Positions 50,076 to 60,413 of a stretch of DNA of 64,000 nt are shown one piece after another. Source of the stretch: Lumbricus rubellus (Eukaryota > Annelida > Clitellata > Crassiclitellata > Lumbricidae). Location: NCBI GenBank assembly GCA_945859605.1, contig OX243825.1, positions 20,098,696 through 20,162,695 on the forward strand, given 5' to 3'. Position 1 is the first letter of the stretch. Each line of letters begins with the position of its first letter. The translations under genes and the position numbers were made by a program. The notes under the pieces were generated by a model. It was not told where the DNA came from and did no database searches. It saw only the letters and a program-made list of their open reading frames with translations.

Positions 50076-50479
50076 TCAACCCCTCCCCTCAAAGTCTTTC
50101 TCAGGGCACCATAGTCCTCATTGCACATCCTAAGTCCACCTAAATCAACGTCTGACACCCACATATTTTTTTAATGCAATTCACATAATGCTCCTCATTG
50201 CACATGCATTAACACACCGCTGAGCTCAGTGCTGTCGTTAGTAAGTTGACTTACTCATTATCTAGGCAACAAAGCTGTCATATTGTGCTCATTGGATAGG
50301 TGTATTTTGAGACAATCTGAGACAACACACACACACACACACACATTCATGTCGAACACATCGCTATTGAAAGGTTACTTCGGGGAATACGAAGGTGGTC
50401 AAAACTTTGTAGACGAAAAACCGGTTGAACAAACCTCAACCTTCAGAGCGGAACCTGAAATATCCAAAGAAAAACAATC
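50076..50479 (+). promoter_or_regulatory. Ferritin upstream region and 5' leader, with short upstream ORF
   Basis: A (CA)n tract at 50325-50344 is followed by an upstream ORF beginning at ATG 50350 (45 codons, MSNTSLLKGYFGEYEGGQ...). Its TGA (50481-50483) overlaps the ferritin ATG (50480-50482). An in-frame TGA at about 50452 precedes the ferritin ATG. A CAGTGC hexamer at about 50231 lacks a pairing stem, so no iron-responsive element is called. No promoter element was recognised. Confidence 0.5.
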
Positions 50480-53088
50480 ATGAATACTGAATCGATCATC
50501 CGCCAGAATGTCAACCCAAAGATCGAGGATTTTATGGGCAAACTGCTCAACATGGAGCACACGAGCAAGTACTATCTCGAGGCGATGGTATGTATAATAT
50601 AACTACCTTCAGACAATTAATTGTGAGAACCTTGCTTTAGCACAGGATAGATCTAGTAGATTCCCTATAGAAGACTTTAGTAAGGATTTCTTAATAAGAT
50701 CTGTCGGACTAACTTTTATTATTATTTTGATGTATAATAATGTTTAGCTGCTCGACATTTGTTACCAATTAATTTGCCAGGCATAAAGGGGAATTTATTT
50801 GCAAAACTGTGAAGGATAGCCTATTATGTTATATATTTGCTGGTTCTGTAGCAATTGTCCAAACGACTTGAGTAGATTAAGTTAAATTAAGTGCATGTAG
50901 GCCTATGCTTAAACAACTGAGACTGAAACTAATTTATTGCACATGTGCAGTCAACTAATTAGGCCCAGTAGCCTATTAAATTAAAAATATAGGTTGATTA
51001 CTATCGGTCTATCCAAAAGATCCACATTAGCCTATATAGGATGCATGATTTTAACTGCTTTAAGATAGTATGCGGATTGTTTGCCTATTGAAGATTAGAA
51101 ATAGAGTAGTTCCGTCGCATTTACCGGAGACTATATTCCATCACGATAGCCACTGAATTTGTAGGGCGACCTGTAAAAATTTGAACTTGGAAAGGCTAAG
51201 TCTTGACGTTCCAGAATTGACCAGAAAGCAGATGGCGATCACGATTACTTTAAAATAGCTTTGTAGACCACTTGCGCTGTGGAGTGTCGAGCTATTTTGA
51301 AGGCGTCTTTTTTTACATGCCTAATCTTAGTCGGTCACTGTATCACAATTAGGCTACAGGTAGTTGACGTTGATGCCTTTCGTTTTTAGGCGTTCTACTT
51401 TAGTAGCAGTACTGTAGCTCTACCTGGATTGGGACAGTTCCTTCAGGATCTCTCCGTGCGCGAGAAGAAACACGCCGATAGAGTGGTACTGCACATGCAA
51501 GGACGTGGTTTCACAATCAACTTGGACGACATTACGGTAGGATTTCAAACCGTGTAAAGTCAATCGTAAACATTTCTTCAATTTCTTGGTACGACTTCCC
51601 AGGTCTTTTTTAAACGTGCAGTTGTACACAAAATAGGCAGTTCTAAATGGATTTGTGCAGTTGTAGAAGAACTTCTGTACAGTTAAAACTAGCGAAAATG
51701 GTCAAATGCGCTGTCGGTATGAAGAAAAAGCAGCGCTGCAAGAAAGAGCAGAGACATCAGCCTTCACATTTCGACAATAAGGGAAATGAAGTCACTAACA
51801 TTTTTTGACAATAATAGCCTATTCATCGTGGCCTTTAATTCTTTTTACTTCAGAAAGAGATTGCGTTACATAACTTACATTGTATTTTAGAAACCGTCTA
51901 CGCCCACTTGGGGATCCCCATTGTCAGCTATGATGACGTGTCTGGAAATGGTGAAGAGCCTTAACGAAAATTGGCTGCAGCTGCACAAGATGTGCATCAA
52001 GTACGAGGATCCATGTGTGAGTAGCCCACCTCTTCTGGATTTAGGTTTACATTAGCCCAGTGGTTCCCAACCTTTTTTACATAAGGGCCACTTTTCTAAG
52101 TTGGAGGACACGAGGGCCACTTTTCTTAGTTGAAGGACATTAAGGGGCCACAAGGCTAAAATTTAATTAATAAAAAATATTTTTTTATTATTGATTCAAA
52201 ATAGAATGTTTTATGTTATTTATAGATTTTAAAATCAAATAATTTGAAATAGAAAATAATTATGTGTTCTATCTAGTTAAAATTGTCATTTTTTATATAA
52301 ATTTTTGTTAATTCTTTGAGAGACGAGGGCCATTTTTTAGGCTTGGCGGGCCACTTTTGGCCCGCGGGCCACGGGTTGGGAACCGCTGCATTAGCCTATA
52401 GACAAAATAGACACTGTAGGCCTAGGTGTAGGCTAAAGCAGATTTTAAAAATCGTCATAATAATATAGGCCTAAGACACTCAAAACTTCATCCAAGCTTA
52501 TTAATCAACTCACAGAAACAATCATCTTCCTTCAGTCGTGCGTCACTGAATTCTTAGCTCCGTACGTGTGCCCTTCCTGTTGAACATTCGTCGTTCGTCT
52601 GTTAGCCTACCAGTACGGTAGTACCTGGAAAACTTGTTCAGCTAAGCTAGATTGCTTCTGTAGGCCTAATTAACCACTCTGAGAATGTTCAAGATGGACA
52701 TAACTTTTATTATGAATATAGCCTCTTTAGTGCAAAGAAATTTGTTAACCAAGAAGTAGTAGTTAGAAAAATAGGTTTCAACTTTCCACGGGAGGCACGT
52801 CCCACCCCTCTTGCCTCTATGTGCGGGCGCCCATGGACACTGCTTGCAATCAATACCAGCACTCTGAGTCTTTGCGGCATGATGTTGTTTTAGACTGAGG
52901 TGTTGGTGAAGAAATTCATCTGCGAACATGTGCGTCTGATCAGCGTCTTGGGCCGTCACGTGAGCAACCTGAAGAGAATCGGAGAGGATGGAACCGGCAC
53001 GTACCTTTACGACCTGAAGTCGTTCAGAGGCGAGCTGATTCCAAAAATTGGCATGTCGGATACCGATTTCGATACCATACTCCACTAA
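50480..53088 (+). CDS. Ferritin-fold protein with degenerate ferroxidase centre, 4 exons
   Basis: Exons 50480-50587, 51390-51536, 51891-52016 and 52894-53088, all in phase 0 with GT-AG introns, give 191 residues (human heavy chain 183). The four-helix fold is plain: LLNMEHTSKYYLEAMAFYF, RGFTINLDDITKPSTPTWGS, LNENWLQLHKMC, LGRHVSNLKRIG. Hand alignment to human heavy chain sites gives E27 kept, Y34 to L, E61 to R, E62 kept, H65 kept, E107 to V (with Glu two residues earlier) and Q141 to H. Heavy-chain iron oxidation therefore looks lost or altered; a structural, light-chain-like or specialised role is possible. A poly(A) signal lies at 53314-53319. Confidence 0.9.
51603..51720. mobile_element. 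hAT-type MITE, CAGGGCTG family, partial copy
   Basis: GTGCAGTTGTACACAAAAT, AGTTCTAAATGGATTTGTGC and ACTTCTGTACAGTTAAAACT match the 40929-41118 copy in reverse. It breaks off after about 115 bp. It is in ferritin intron 2. Confidence 0.75.
52058..52388. mobile_element. hAT-type MITE, CAGTGGTTCCCAACC family, copy 3
   Basis: A 331-bp element with an exact 8-bp duplication CATTAGCC at 52050-52057 and 52389-52396. The right end carries GGCCCGCGGGCC next to GGTTGGGAACCGCTG. It is in ferritin intron 3, 41 bp after the donor. Confidence 0.95.
52737..52837. mobile_element. D-family (CATGGGCGCCCGC) MITE, right-end fragment
   Basis: GAAATTTGTTAACCAAGAAG to TGCGGGCGCCCATG matches the end of the reverse complement of 25394-25737. 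The left part is missing. It lies about 55 bp before the acceptor of ferritin exon 4. Confidence 0.75.
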
Positions 53089-53313
53089 TCGCAAACAGAG
53101 CATCATCTCTCGTCCGATCGATTGGACTTTCCTGCTTTCTTCTCGAGGGACAAAACGTTGAAAAATTAGGTTTTAACTTGAACAAATATCACAAGAGTAA
53201 CTTAATAATTATGCATCTTTAATTTTTGACGTTTCGGTCTTACTTTGGATTTTCTCATTTTGGCTTTGATTGACGCATTGTATGGTCGAAAACTAAATTA
53301 TTGTTTGACAGGA

Positions 53314-53319
53314 AATAAA
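53314..53319 (+). terminator. Poly(A) signal AATAAA of the ferritin gene
   Basis: AATAAA 226 bp after the ferritin stop codon, with GT/T-rich sequence (TTCGTTTTACAGCTTTGTTTTG) 20-50 bp downstream. Confidence 0.6.
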
Positions 53320-53439
53320 ATGGCATAAAAGAAATATTCGTTTTACAGCTTTGTTTTGTAATTAGAATACAATTAGCAAAGGCAGTCGATTTCCGGATCC
53401 CATTAATATTATATTCTGAAAGCCACCAGAAGATCTGTT

Positions 53440-53930
53440 ATATGTTCTGTATTCAAAAACCATTGTTCATGCTTTTATTTGCTGTCGAATCGACTACTGC
53501 AGCTCACTATTTGCTGGGCTTCCCAAAGTTCGCTTATCCTCCCTTAAGTCCGTTATGAACTCGGCAGCCAGACTCATTGCTCGTCTACCTCGCTACTCCC
53601 ACATTTCTACCTACATGACTGATGTTCTTCACTGGCTTCCCGTTGTCTCTCGTATCCGATTCAAGGTACTACTCTTAGTTTCGAAAACTCGAACTGGACA
53701 AGCTCCCAAATACCTTTGTGATTTGATGCATAAACCCCTCTCTGCAGTCTCTTCGCGGCCTCTCCGGTCTGCTGATCGACTTGATCTATTGGTTACAAGT
53801 CTTTTTTATTTTTTCGGGGCTGTGACGCTGAGAGCGCCTCTGAATAACTAGTCTGTAAGAGGCGCCTTATAAATGCTCATATACCATACCATACCATACC
53901 ATACCATACCATGCCATATAGGCTATGTGT
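53440..53930 (+). pseudogene. LINE relic: RT C-terminus, 3' hairpin and (ATACC)n tail
   Basis: The frame NSAARLIARLPRYSHIS, VLHWLPVVSRIRFKVLLLV, TGQAPKYLCDLM is the thumb/C-terminal region of a CR1/Jockey-group reverse transcriptase. It runs into GAGCGCCTCTGAATAACTAG, GTAAGAGGCGCCTTATAAAT and six ATACC repeats. This is the clearest link between the SINE tail and a LINE 3' end. Confidence 0.85.
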
Positions 53931-54030
53931 GAGATCTGTCGTATCGACGGCTCAGTCCATCATCAGTATTACCGGTATATGTTACGACCCGCGTATTGTT
54001 TTAGTTAACCTATATGAAAGAAAGATGTCT

Positions 54031-54204
54031 ATAAGCGGGTTCGACATCGCGGTGACCTCTCGATCGCGTGCGCTTGCGCAGTGGTCGAGGTCAATTCTAT
54101 CATAGATTATGGATTATAAAAAAATGCAAATTCGCGCCAGAATTGACCTTGACCACTGCGCACGCGCACGCGAAAGGTCACCGTGATGTCGAACCCGCTT
54201 ATTA
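54031..54204. mobile_element. Fold-back MITE with about 70-bp inverted repeats
   Basis: ATAAGCGGGTTCGACATCGC..GGTGACCT..GCGCAGTGGTC..GGTCAATTCT is repeated inverted as AGAATTGACC..GACCACTGCGC..AGGTCACCGTGATGTCGAA..CCGCTTAT, with a spacer of about 35 bp. CpG-rich arms. The target duplication is not certain (possibly TA). Confidence 0.85.
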
Positions 54205-54224
54205 CCCGGCGCATAGGCCTATAG

Positions 54225-54600
54225 GCCCAAACACTTATCACCAGACACAGTTCACATAGGCCTATACCATTTAGACCTATGGCCCTATACCCTTAGTTCA
54301 CTTCGTGCCTCATTGTGAATGGAGGAGGTTGCTGTCGTTCACTCTTGTCTCCGACCTTCAGGAATGAGGATGGACGGCATCATCATCATAGGCCTATAGC
54401 TTCAGTTTTATGCCCTCTAGCTTCTGTAAGGCACGTAAGCTGAGTTTATTCCGAGGAAGTATAGGCTAACCTATAGGCTAGGTACCGTATTAATGACTCG
54501 CCACGACTTATTACACCCAAAGACTCATCACCAGACACCGCTCACATAGGCCTACCATTTAGGCCTAATACCTTAGTTCACTTCTTGCCTGAGTTGCCTC
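54225..54600. repeat. Duplicated block, offset about 302 bp
   Basis: CATCACCAGACAC, CTCACATAGGCCTACC, TTAGTTCACTTC and TGCCTGAGTTG-like strings occur at about 54235 and again at about 54535, diverged. AGGCCTA-rich, no gene. Confidence 0.6.
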
Positions 54601-55146
54601 AACGCCTTTTAGACGCTCCGTATACTATAGACCAATAGGGGAATTCAGCACGCAAATAATTAGGCTTCTGACCAACAAGAAAATCATTACTCCTTCATTA
54701 GAACCATATAGATCTATCTATTAACTGTTCTCTCTTTTAACCCGATCGCAATTAATAAATTTTTATCAGCATCGCTCATTCTCCAAACAACTTCTCAAAC
54801 CACTCGTGCTATCCTGCTTCGTGCACATTTTATTTCGCTGCATCCGGCCAATGCTTGACATAAAAACTGCCTATGCTAATGATAGCCAACCTCCATTGTC
54901 CACTCAAACCTCGATGACTGCAAATTTCAACATCTCCAACTTTGATTTCACGCAGTTGAGGCGCTGGAAACTTCTGCAAAACTCTCTAAACAGAACTCGG
55001 GGCGTAGCTAGCCCTTAGAAAACGGGGTGGTTTTGAAAAATAATGACAGCATTTACTTTCCTTGTCTAAGTCGCTACTTCCCTCCCTCCATTCCCGAAAT
55101 AAAACACAACGAATTTGAACAATTTGTGTGGGCCAAATTTTTCACA

Positions 55147-55230
55147 GTGGTGTGGCTCACGCAATGGCTTGAGGTAGATTCGAACCTGCGACCCTTCGGT
55201 CACAAGGCACCGAACTTACCCCCTACCCTT
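55147..55230 (-). repeat. Partial tRNA-derived SINE, antisense
   Basis: CAATGGCTTGAGGTAGATTC, GAACCTGCGACCCTTCGGTC, ACAAGGCACCGAACTTACC is the reverse complement of the SINE head of the CTCAAGCC subfamily. The tail is missing. Confidence 0.7.
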
Positions 55231-55465
55231 TAATAATAACCTTCGTGTAATTTCAAACTGAAGCTCCACAGTATCACATAATGATTACAATATTCACAGA
55301 ATTCGAACGGATGATCACAACAAATCGAATTCGCTGCTTTGGCAACCAAGCAAGGCGCTCACAACGTCCTACTGTTAATTTTACCAACGCCATCTTCCGA
55401 ATGGCTGAGTCGACCTTTGAGGCTTTGAGATGGTAGTGGAAGCCACCCGCAGCCGTGCGCTCTTC

Positions 55466-55800
55466 GCATGGGCGCCCGCAGAAATTTTTGCAGGAGGGGC
55501 AAAACACGATGGTCAACGTTAAAAATGTTTTAGCAGGCGGTCAAAAAATGGTAAAGCGGGGAAATAAGAGCATGCATGGGTATTTTTCACAGAAGTTTCT
55601 TTATGTAAATTTCTCAGTTTCCCTTTTAAAACTTTCTAATATGAATTGTTTCTTTTTGCAAGGAAATTTGTTTAAATAATCGAAAAGTATTAGTTAAAAG
55701 TAGGTTTTTAAATTCTCTAATGCGAAGAAATTTGTTATGAACCCGAAAAGTAGTAGTGAGAAAAATAGGTTTCAATTTTCCAGGCAGGTTTCAATTTTCC
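55466..55800. mobile_element. D-family (CATGGGCGCCCGC) MITE, one end missing
   Basis: CATGGGCGCCCGCAGAAATT, GCAAAACACGATGGTCAACG, CATGCATGGGTATTTTTCAC and GAAATTTGTTATGAACCC follow the reverse complement of 25394-25737 for about 330 bp, but the far inverted repeat is replaced by a duplicated TTTCAATTTTCCA. Confidence 0.8.
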
Positions 55801-55825
55801 ATGTAGCCTAGTTTATATTTGCGCC

Positions 55826-55827
<2 letters not shown>

Positions 55828-55876
<49 letters not shown>

Positions 55877-55892
55877 TAATAATAATAATAAG
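55828..55892. repeat. (AAT)n microsatellite
   Basis: About 20 ATA/AAT units with one AAAAAT interruption. Confidence 0.92.
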
Positions 55893-57277
55893 CTCATCGC
55901 GTACGAAGAATCATGGTAGCCATAGATGCAATCTCTAAGAAGCAGCCATGTTGTTGTTTGTTAGAAGCAGCATATATCATTAAGAAAGGACATTCTCATG
56001 ACAAGAGTTTCAGAAGGCGTGTGCATGGTGTAGTGTGTCTTGGAAATTAAGCCGTAATGCTTAAAACATCCCATCTCTCATGTAACGTCCTTTTAAAAGC
56101 CATGATAGTGCCCACTGACCACTGCGAATGTACAGTTATTGTATTGTATTGTATCTGGCCATTTATAAAGCGCTTCTCACAGCAAGAGCCTTTTAGAAGC
56201 GCTCCCAGTGCGTTGAAACCCGATAGAAAAGGCAAGTTTTTAGACGAGAGAAAGACGAAGAAAGGGTATCAGAGAGAATTACAGAGCGAACTGATAGGTG
56301 AAGTCCATTCTATAGGGAGGGACTAATTCAGGCAAATGATTTGGATTGAGTCATGGCGGTCCTGACTCGGGGGACAAAGAAGTCAAGCCGATCAGAGGAC
56401 CTAAGAGGACGCAGCGAAGTGTCAGAAACGGGGCGAAGCATCTGATCACAGATACTTCGGAGCAAGACCCATTTGAGACTTGATGACCAAAATTAGGACT
56501 TTAGTTATAATCTTGTTTCGTTCTCTGCACTCACTATGGGTTCTTTAGCTGGATGTGGTCGATAGCTATAAAAGATCGGCTTGACCTCTAGCTTATTTGA
56601 AGTTTTTCTGCGCGATGGTTGCTCCTCACGATCCAAGGTCTGCCTGTCGTCGTCATTGACCGGAAACTATAACTAACATAACATAACATAAATAACTTAC
56701 ATAACATACATAACTCTTTCCGAGCATGTAAACCTATAGTCTATCGATGCTGTTATCATTAGCTCCGAGGGGTTTCTCTGTCTCTTAATCATGGCGCTCT
56801 ATATTGATTCTTGTGCCTGTTTTCGGGACGGCACTAGTCGAATTGACGTTTATTTCCGTTGGCCATGGCACCACTTGGGGTTCTGGGACGAATATGTGGG
56901 TTTCTGTGTAAATTCCCAAATTCGCTCCAGTCTCTGCCAGTGTATTGCACTGGCTTCATGGGCCATAAGGTCCTCATGATTATGGGATTGCTGCTTTGGT
57001 TCCACGCTGCTCCATAAAATCATGCAAGCTAAGGTCGACCAGCTCTCAGCTAGCCTCGTAGGCCTCGTACTGAATTCATTAGATAAAAGTCCTGCGTGAG
57101 CAACTTAAGAACATTCCAGATCTTTCTATTGTTATCGACCTTGACTTCGCATCCGCTTACAAATTTACAGAAAATTTTCCTCTCCATAACCCGATTGTAA
57201 TAATTATTTGATCAAAATCTTAGCTTCCCCGATCACAATCATCACTCATCTATCCCGCTTTTGCTTCGTGCAAAAAG
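55893..57277. other. Intergenic with one antisense LINE 3' relic
   Basis: At about 56145-56480, (GTATT)n, AAAGCGCTTCTCAC and GAAGCGCTCCCAGTGCG are the reverse of a LINE-type tail, with sequence from the end of the ORF beyond. The remaining sequence has only short frames; nothing else was recognised. Confidence 0.5.
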
Positions 57278-57312
57278 GATCAAATCAAATCAAATCAAAT
57301 CAATCAAATCAG
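57278..57312 (-). repeat. (TTGAT)n tail of the LINE
   Basis: Six ATCAA units on the plus strand mark the 3' end of the element, as expected of CR1-group LINEs, which end in short tandem repeats rather than poly(A). Confidence 0.85.
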
Positions 57313-58120
57313 TTTATTCTGAGAATGAACAAGACAAACAAAACAAAATCAAGGTATACTGCAAAGAAAAATACTAGGCTACACAGTAGGCCCTACACAT
57401 AAATAAAAATTAATGTTCGCAGGACACCTTGATAGTATAAACGGTGAACACTCAGAAAGGGTCATCCAGAAAGGGACAGGTCCCGCTAACCTGGATAACC
57501 CCTGAACGTGAAATGTAAGTCAAGATGGTGAGGTTAAAGATATAAACAGAAAATGGAATTTTTTTAAAAAGAAAATACCAGAAAAGAAATCAATGTGGCA
57601 TAAAATCACATGATCAAAAAAAAAGCCTTTGGCAACAAGCCAAAAAAACAACAACATAAAAAATACAAACAAAAAAAACAAAGCAAAACCAAAAAAATAA
57701 GCAACAAACATAAGTCAGTAATGGCAACCTGAGTCATTAAGCACATATAAGGTAGTATATAGTAATCATATCGAGGCAAAGGAACCAGAGGAAAAACACA
57801 ATAAGCATCTTGGTAACTATATATTTGATAATTACTGAGCAGACCTATTACTAGTCGGGGAAAAAACCAGCATCGTAACTATACCAAGTACGACATACAT
57901 GTAATTTATCATCATTGGTTATGCTACAATATAGCCAGGGGGTTAATTATCACAAAATAACCCAGTTAAACCCGTCAGATCAGATGGACTCATCAAAATA
58001 CCTTATGGTTATAACAGATACATCATATGATGGTAAAATAATAATAATTACAATAAGGCAAAATAAACAGGTGGTAGTAATAGCTCTAACTTAGACAAAC
58101 AAGACAAATATAAAAATTCT

Positions 58121-60413
58121 TCAATTGAGCAGGAGAAATCGTTTAAGTGAGTTTTTAAACAGACCAAAAGACAGTAAGCTAGTAATGTCACCAGGCAATC
58201 CATTCCATAGCGAAGGACCCAAATATTTAATTGAGAACTGCTTGATTCTTAAGTGAGCAAATTCACTTCTATATGAGTGCGAGTGCCTGGTGAAATGACT
58301 ATGAATATCAGAGCCCTTAGTAAAATAATGTTTAAAAGACATAGGCAATAAGTGTAAATGAAAACGAAACATGAATAAACAGATCTGAAATTTATTTATC
58401 TTAGGTAAAGTTAACAAATTATTATTTTTGAACAGGGGAGCAGTGTGAGCTCTCCAATGAGAACCACAGATTATTCTTATTGCTCGTTTTTGTAATGTGA
58501 TCAAATGATGAAGACGCGAGGGATAATTCGAGCACCAGGAAATATTACAATATGAGAGATATGGAAAAATGAGTGAATAGTATAGGTTGATTAGAATGGA
58601 CTTTGGAAGGCAGTGCTTAATCCTAAGTAAAACCCCAATATTTTTTGCAATCTTTTTGGAAATCGCCATTATGTGTTCCTTCCAAGTAAGATGTTGATCA
58701 ACTATAACTCCAAGGAACTTAGAGGAGGTTGTTTGGGCAATGGGGGCATTATTAATTAAGAGTCTGTTGTCACCGTACGTAATTTTCTTTATAGAGTGAA
58801 ATAATATAAAATTTGTTTTTTCAAGGTTCAATGAAAGTCTGTTTATTTTAAACCAGTCAGCAATTACTGTTAGTTCCTCATTAGCTATTTTAAAAAGGTG
58901 ATCTATGGATGAGTGGGAAATAAAAACATTCGTATCATCAGCGAATAAGATGAATTTTAAAACTGAGGAAGTCATTGATAGATCGTTTATATATAGCAAA
59001 AATAAAAGCGGACCCAGTATCGATCCCTGTGGCACACCGCAGGAAATGCACAGAGATCGAGACTGTACACCTTTAAAGTACACATACTGGGTTCTGTCAC
59101 TGAGATAGTCAATAAACCAGTTTTTAGTAGTTCCTCTAAGTCCATAATATTCAAGTTTTTCTACTAATATTTTATGATTAACCGTATCGAAAGCTTTAGA
59201 AAGGTCAAAAAAAATACCTAGCGAAAATTTATTGCTATCCATCGCATCAACAATATTGGATTGCATGTCCAATAGAGCCATGTATGTAGAAAGACCCCTC
59301 TGGAATCCATACTGTGTGGATGATAATAGGCTATATTTATTCAGATATTCAATAACTCTATTAGACATTAGCTTTTCAAGAATTTTTGAGAAGAAAGATA
59401 AGACAGATATAGGTCGGTAGTTATTTAACTTATCCCTCTCTCCCGCTTTGTAGATAGGTATGATCTTAGCCATTTTTAATAAAGTTGGAACTTCACCTGT
59501 ATTAAATGAAGAATTAATTATGCTACAGAGTGGGGCTGCAATGGCTGTTATAGACAATTTGGCAACTGATGGACTAATGTCATCCGGGCCTGTGGAAAAC
59601 GAGGCTCTCAATAGGTTAGTAGCTTGAATAATCTCATTTGCAGACGTTGGGACAATTCCAAAAGAAAATCTGGGTGGCGTAGGCATGAAATACTCATATG
59701 TGGTGGAGGAATTCGGGATTTTATCAGCCAAAGTCGTACCAATAGTAGTGAAGTACCTGTTAAATGCATTAGCAATTTCCCCTGCATCTCGAACCATATC
59801 AGATCCAATACGGAAGGTGTCAGGGAGACAAGACTCTTCCTTAGAGTTCATGATTTGTTTAATTATTTTCCAGGTCTGGTTGAGGTTATTACCACATTGA
59901 AGGAAACAATCAGCATAGTAACGAGATTCGCTCTCATTTCTAATAGTTTTAAATATATTACGATATTGTGTAAATACACGTTTATTATCAACAGAAGGAT
60001 TCTGTAAATATTTCTTATATAGTCTATTTTTATGTTTACAGGATTTAAGAAGAGCTTTAGACATCCAAGGCTGTTTAATAGAGCTACGCCCCCTATCTTT
60101 CACAAGTGCAAGAGGGAAGGCTTCATCATAAAAGCGTTTATAGACATCAAAGAAGGCTTTGTATGCAATATTAGGCCCACTGCTAATAGAGAGCTCATCA
60201 ACAAAAGTCCAGTCTGTTGTGAGAAGGGAATTAATAAAGGTAGATTTGGCCTGATCATTAAATGTACGCTTATAACTAGGAGATAATGAGGTGCGAGACG
60301 AAGGGTAAAGGTCAATATGAAGCAGAACTGGAAGATGGTCTGAGATATCATTTATTAGTATACATGAGTCTTGTCCCACACATAAACTATTAGTAAAAAA
60401 TATTATCAATAAG
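58121..60413 (-). CDS. LINE ORF2, 3' part: end of endonuclease and reverse transcriptase
   Basis: The open frame extends upstream to 60544, but the homologous reading starts near 60400 with FTNSLCVGQD and ISDHLPVLLHID (endonuclease end). Reverse transcriptase motifs follow: NNYRPISVLSFFSKILEKL, FFDLSKAFDTVNH (motif A, catalytic Asp), CGVPQGSILGPLLFLLYIND (motif B), LFADDTNVF (motif C, catalytic pair near residue 535 of the frame) and FLGVIVDQHLTWKEHI (motif D). The C-terminus has the GPSLWNGLPGDI motif seen in the relics elsewhere in the window. Except for the frameshift it appears able to encode an active enzyme. Confidence 0.92.

Noticed and set aside
49410..50164. Long open frames of 185-239 codons on both strands (HTYI and MYVC repeats)
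   Set aside because: They are translations of the ACAT tetranucleotide array; length 4 units leave every frame open when no stop occurs in the unit.
50221..50251. Iron-responsive element with loop CAGTGC upstream of ferritin
   Set aside because: The five bases on each side of the loop do not pair and no bulged C is in place.
55274..55516. 80-codon minus frame
   Set aside because: Short, overlaps a MITE end, has no recognisable motif and no splice context.
57520..57711. Hydrophobic 63-codon minus frame (F/L-rich)
   Set aside because: It lies in the A-rich 3' UTR of the LINE; composition explains it.
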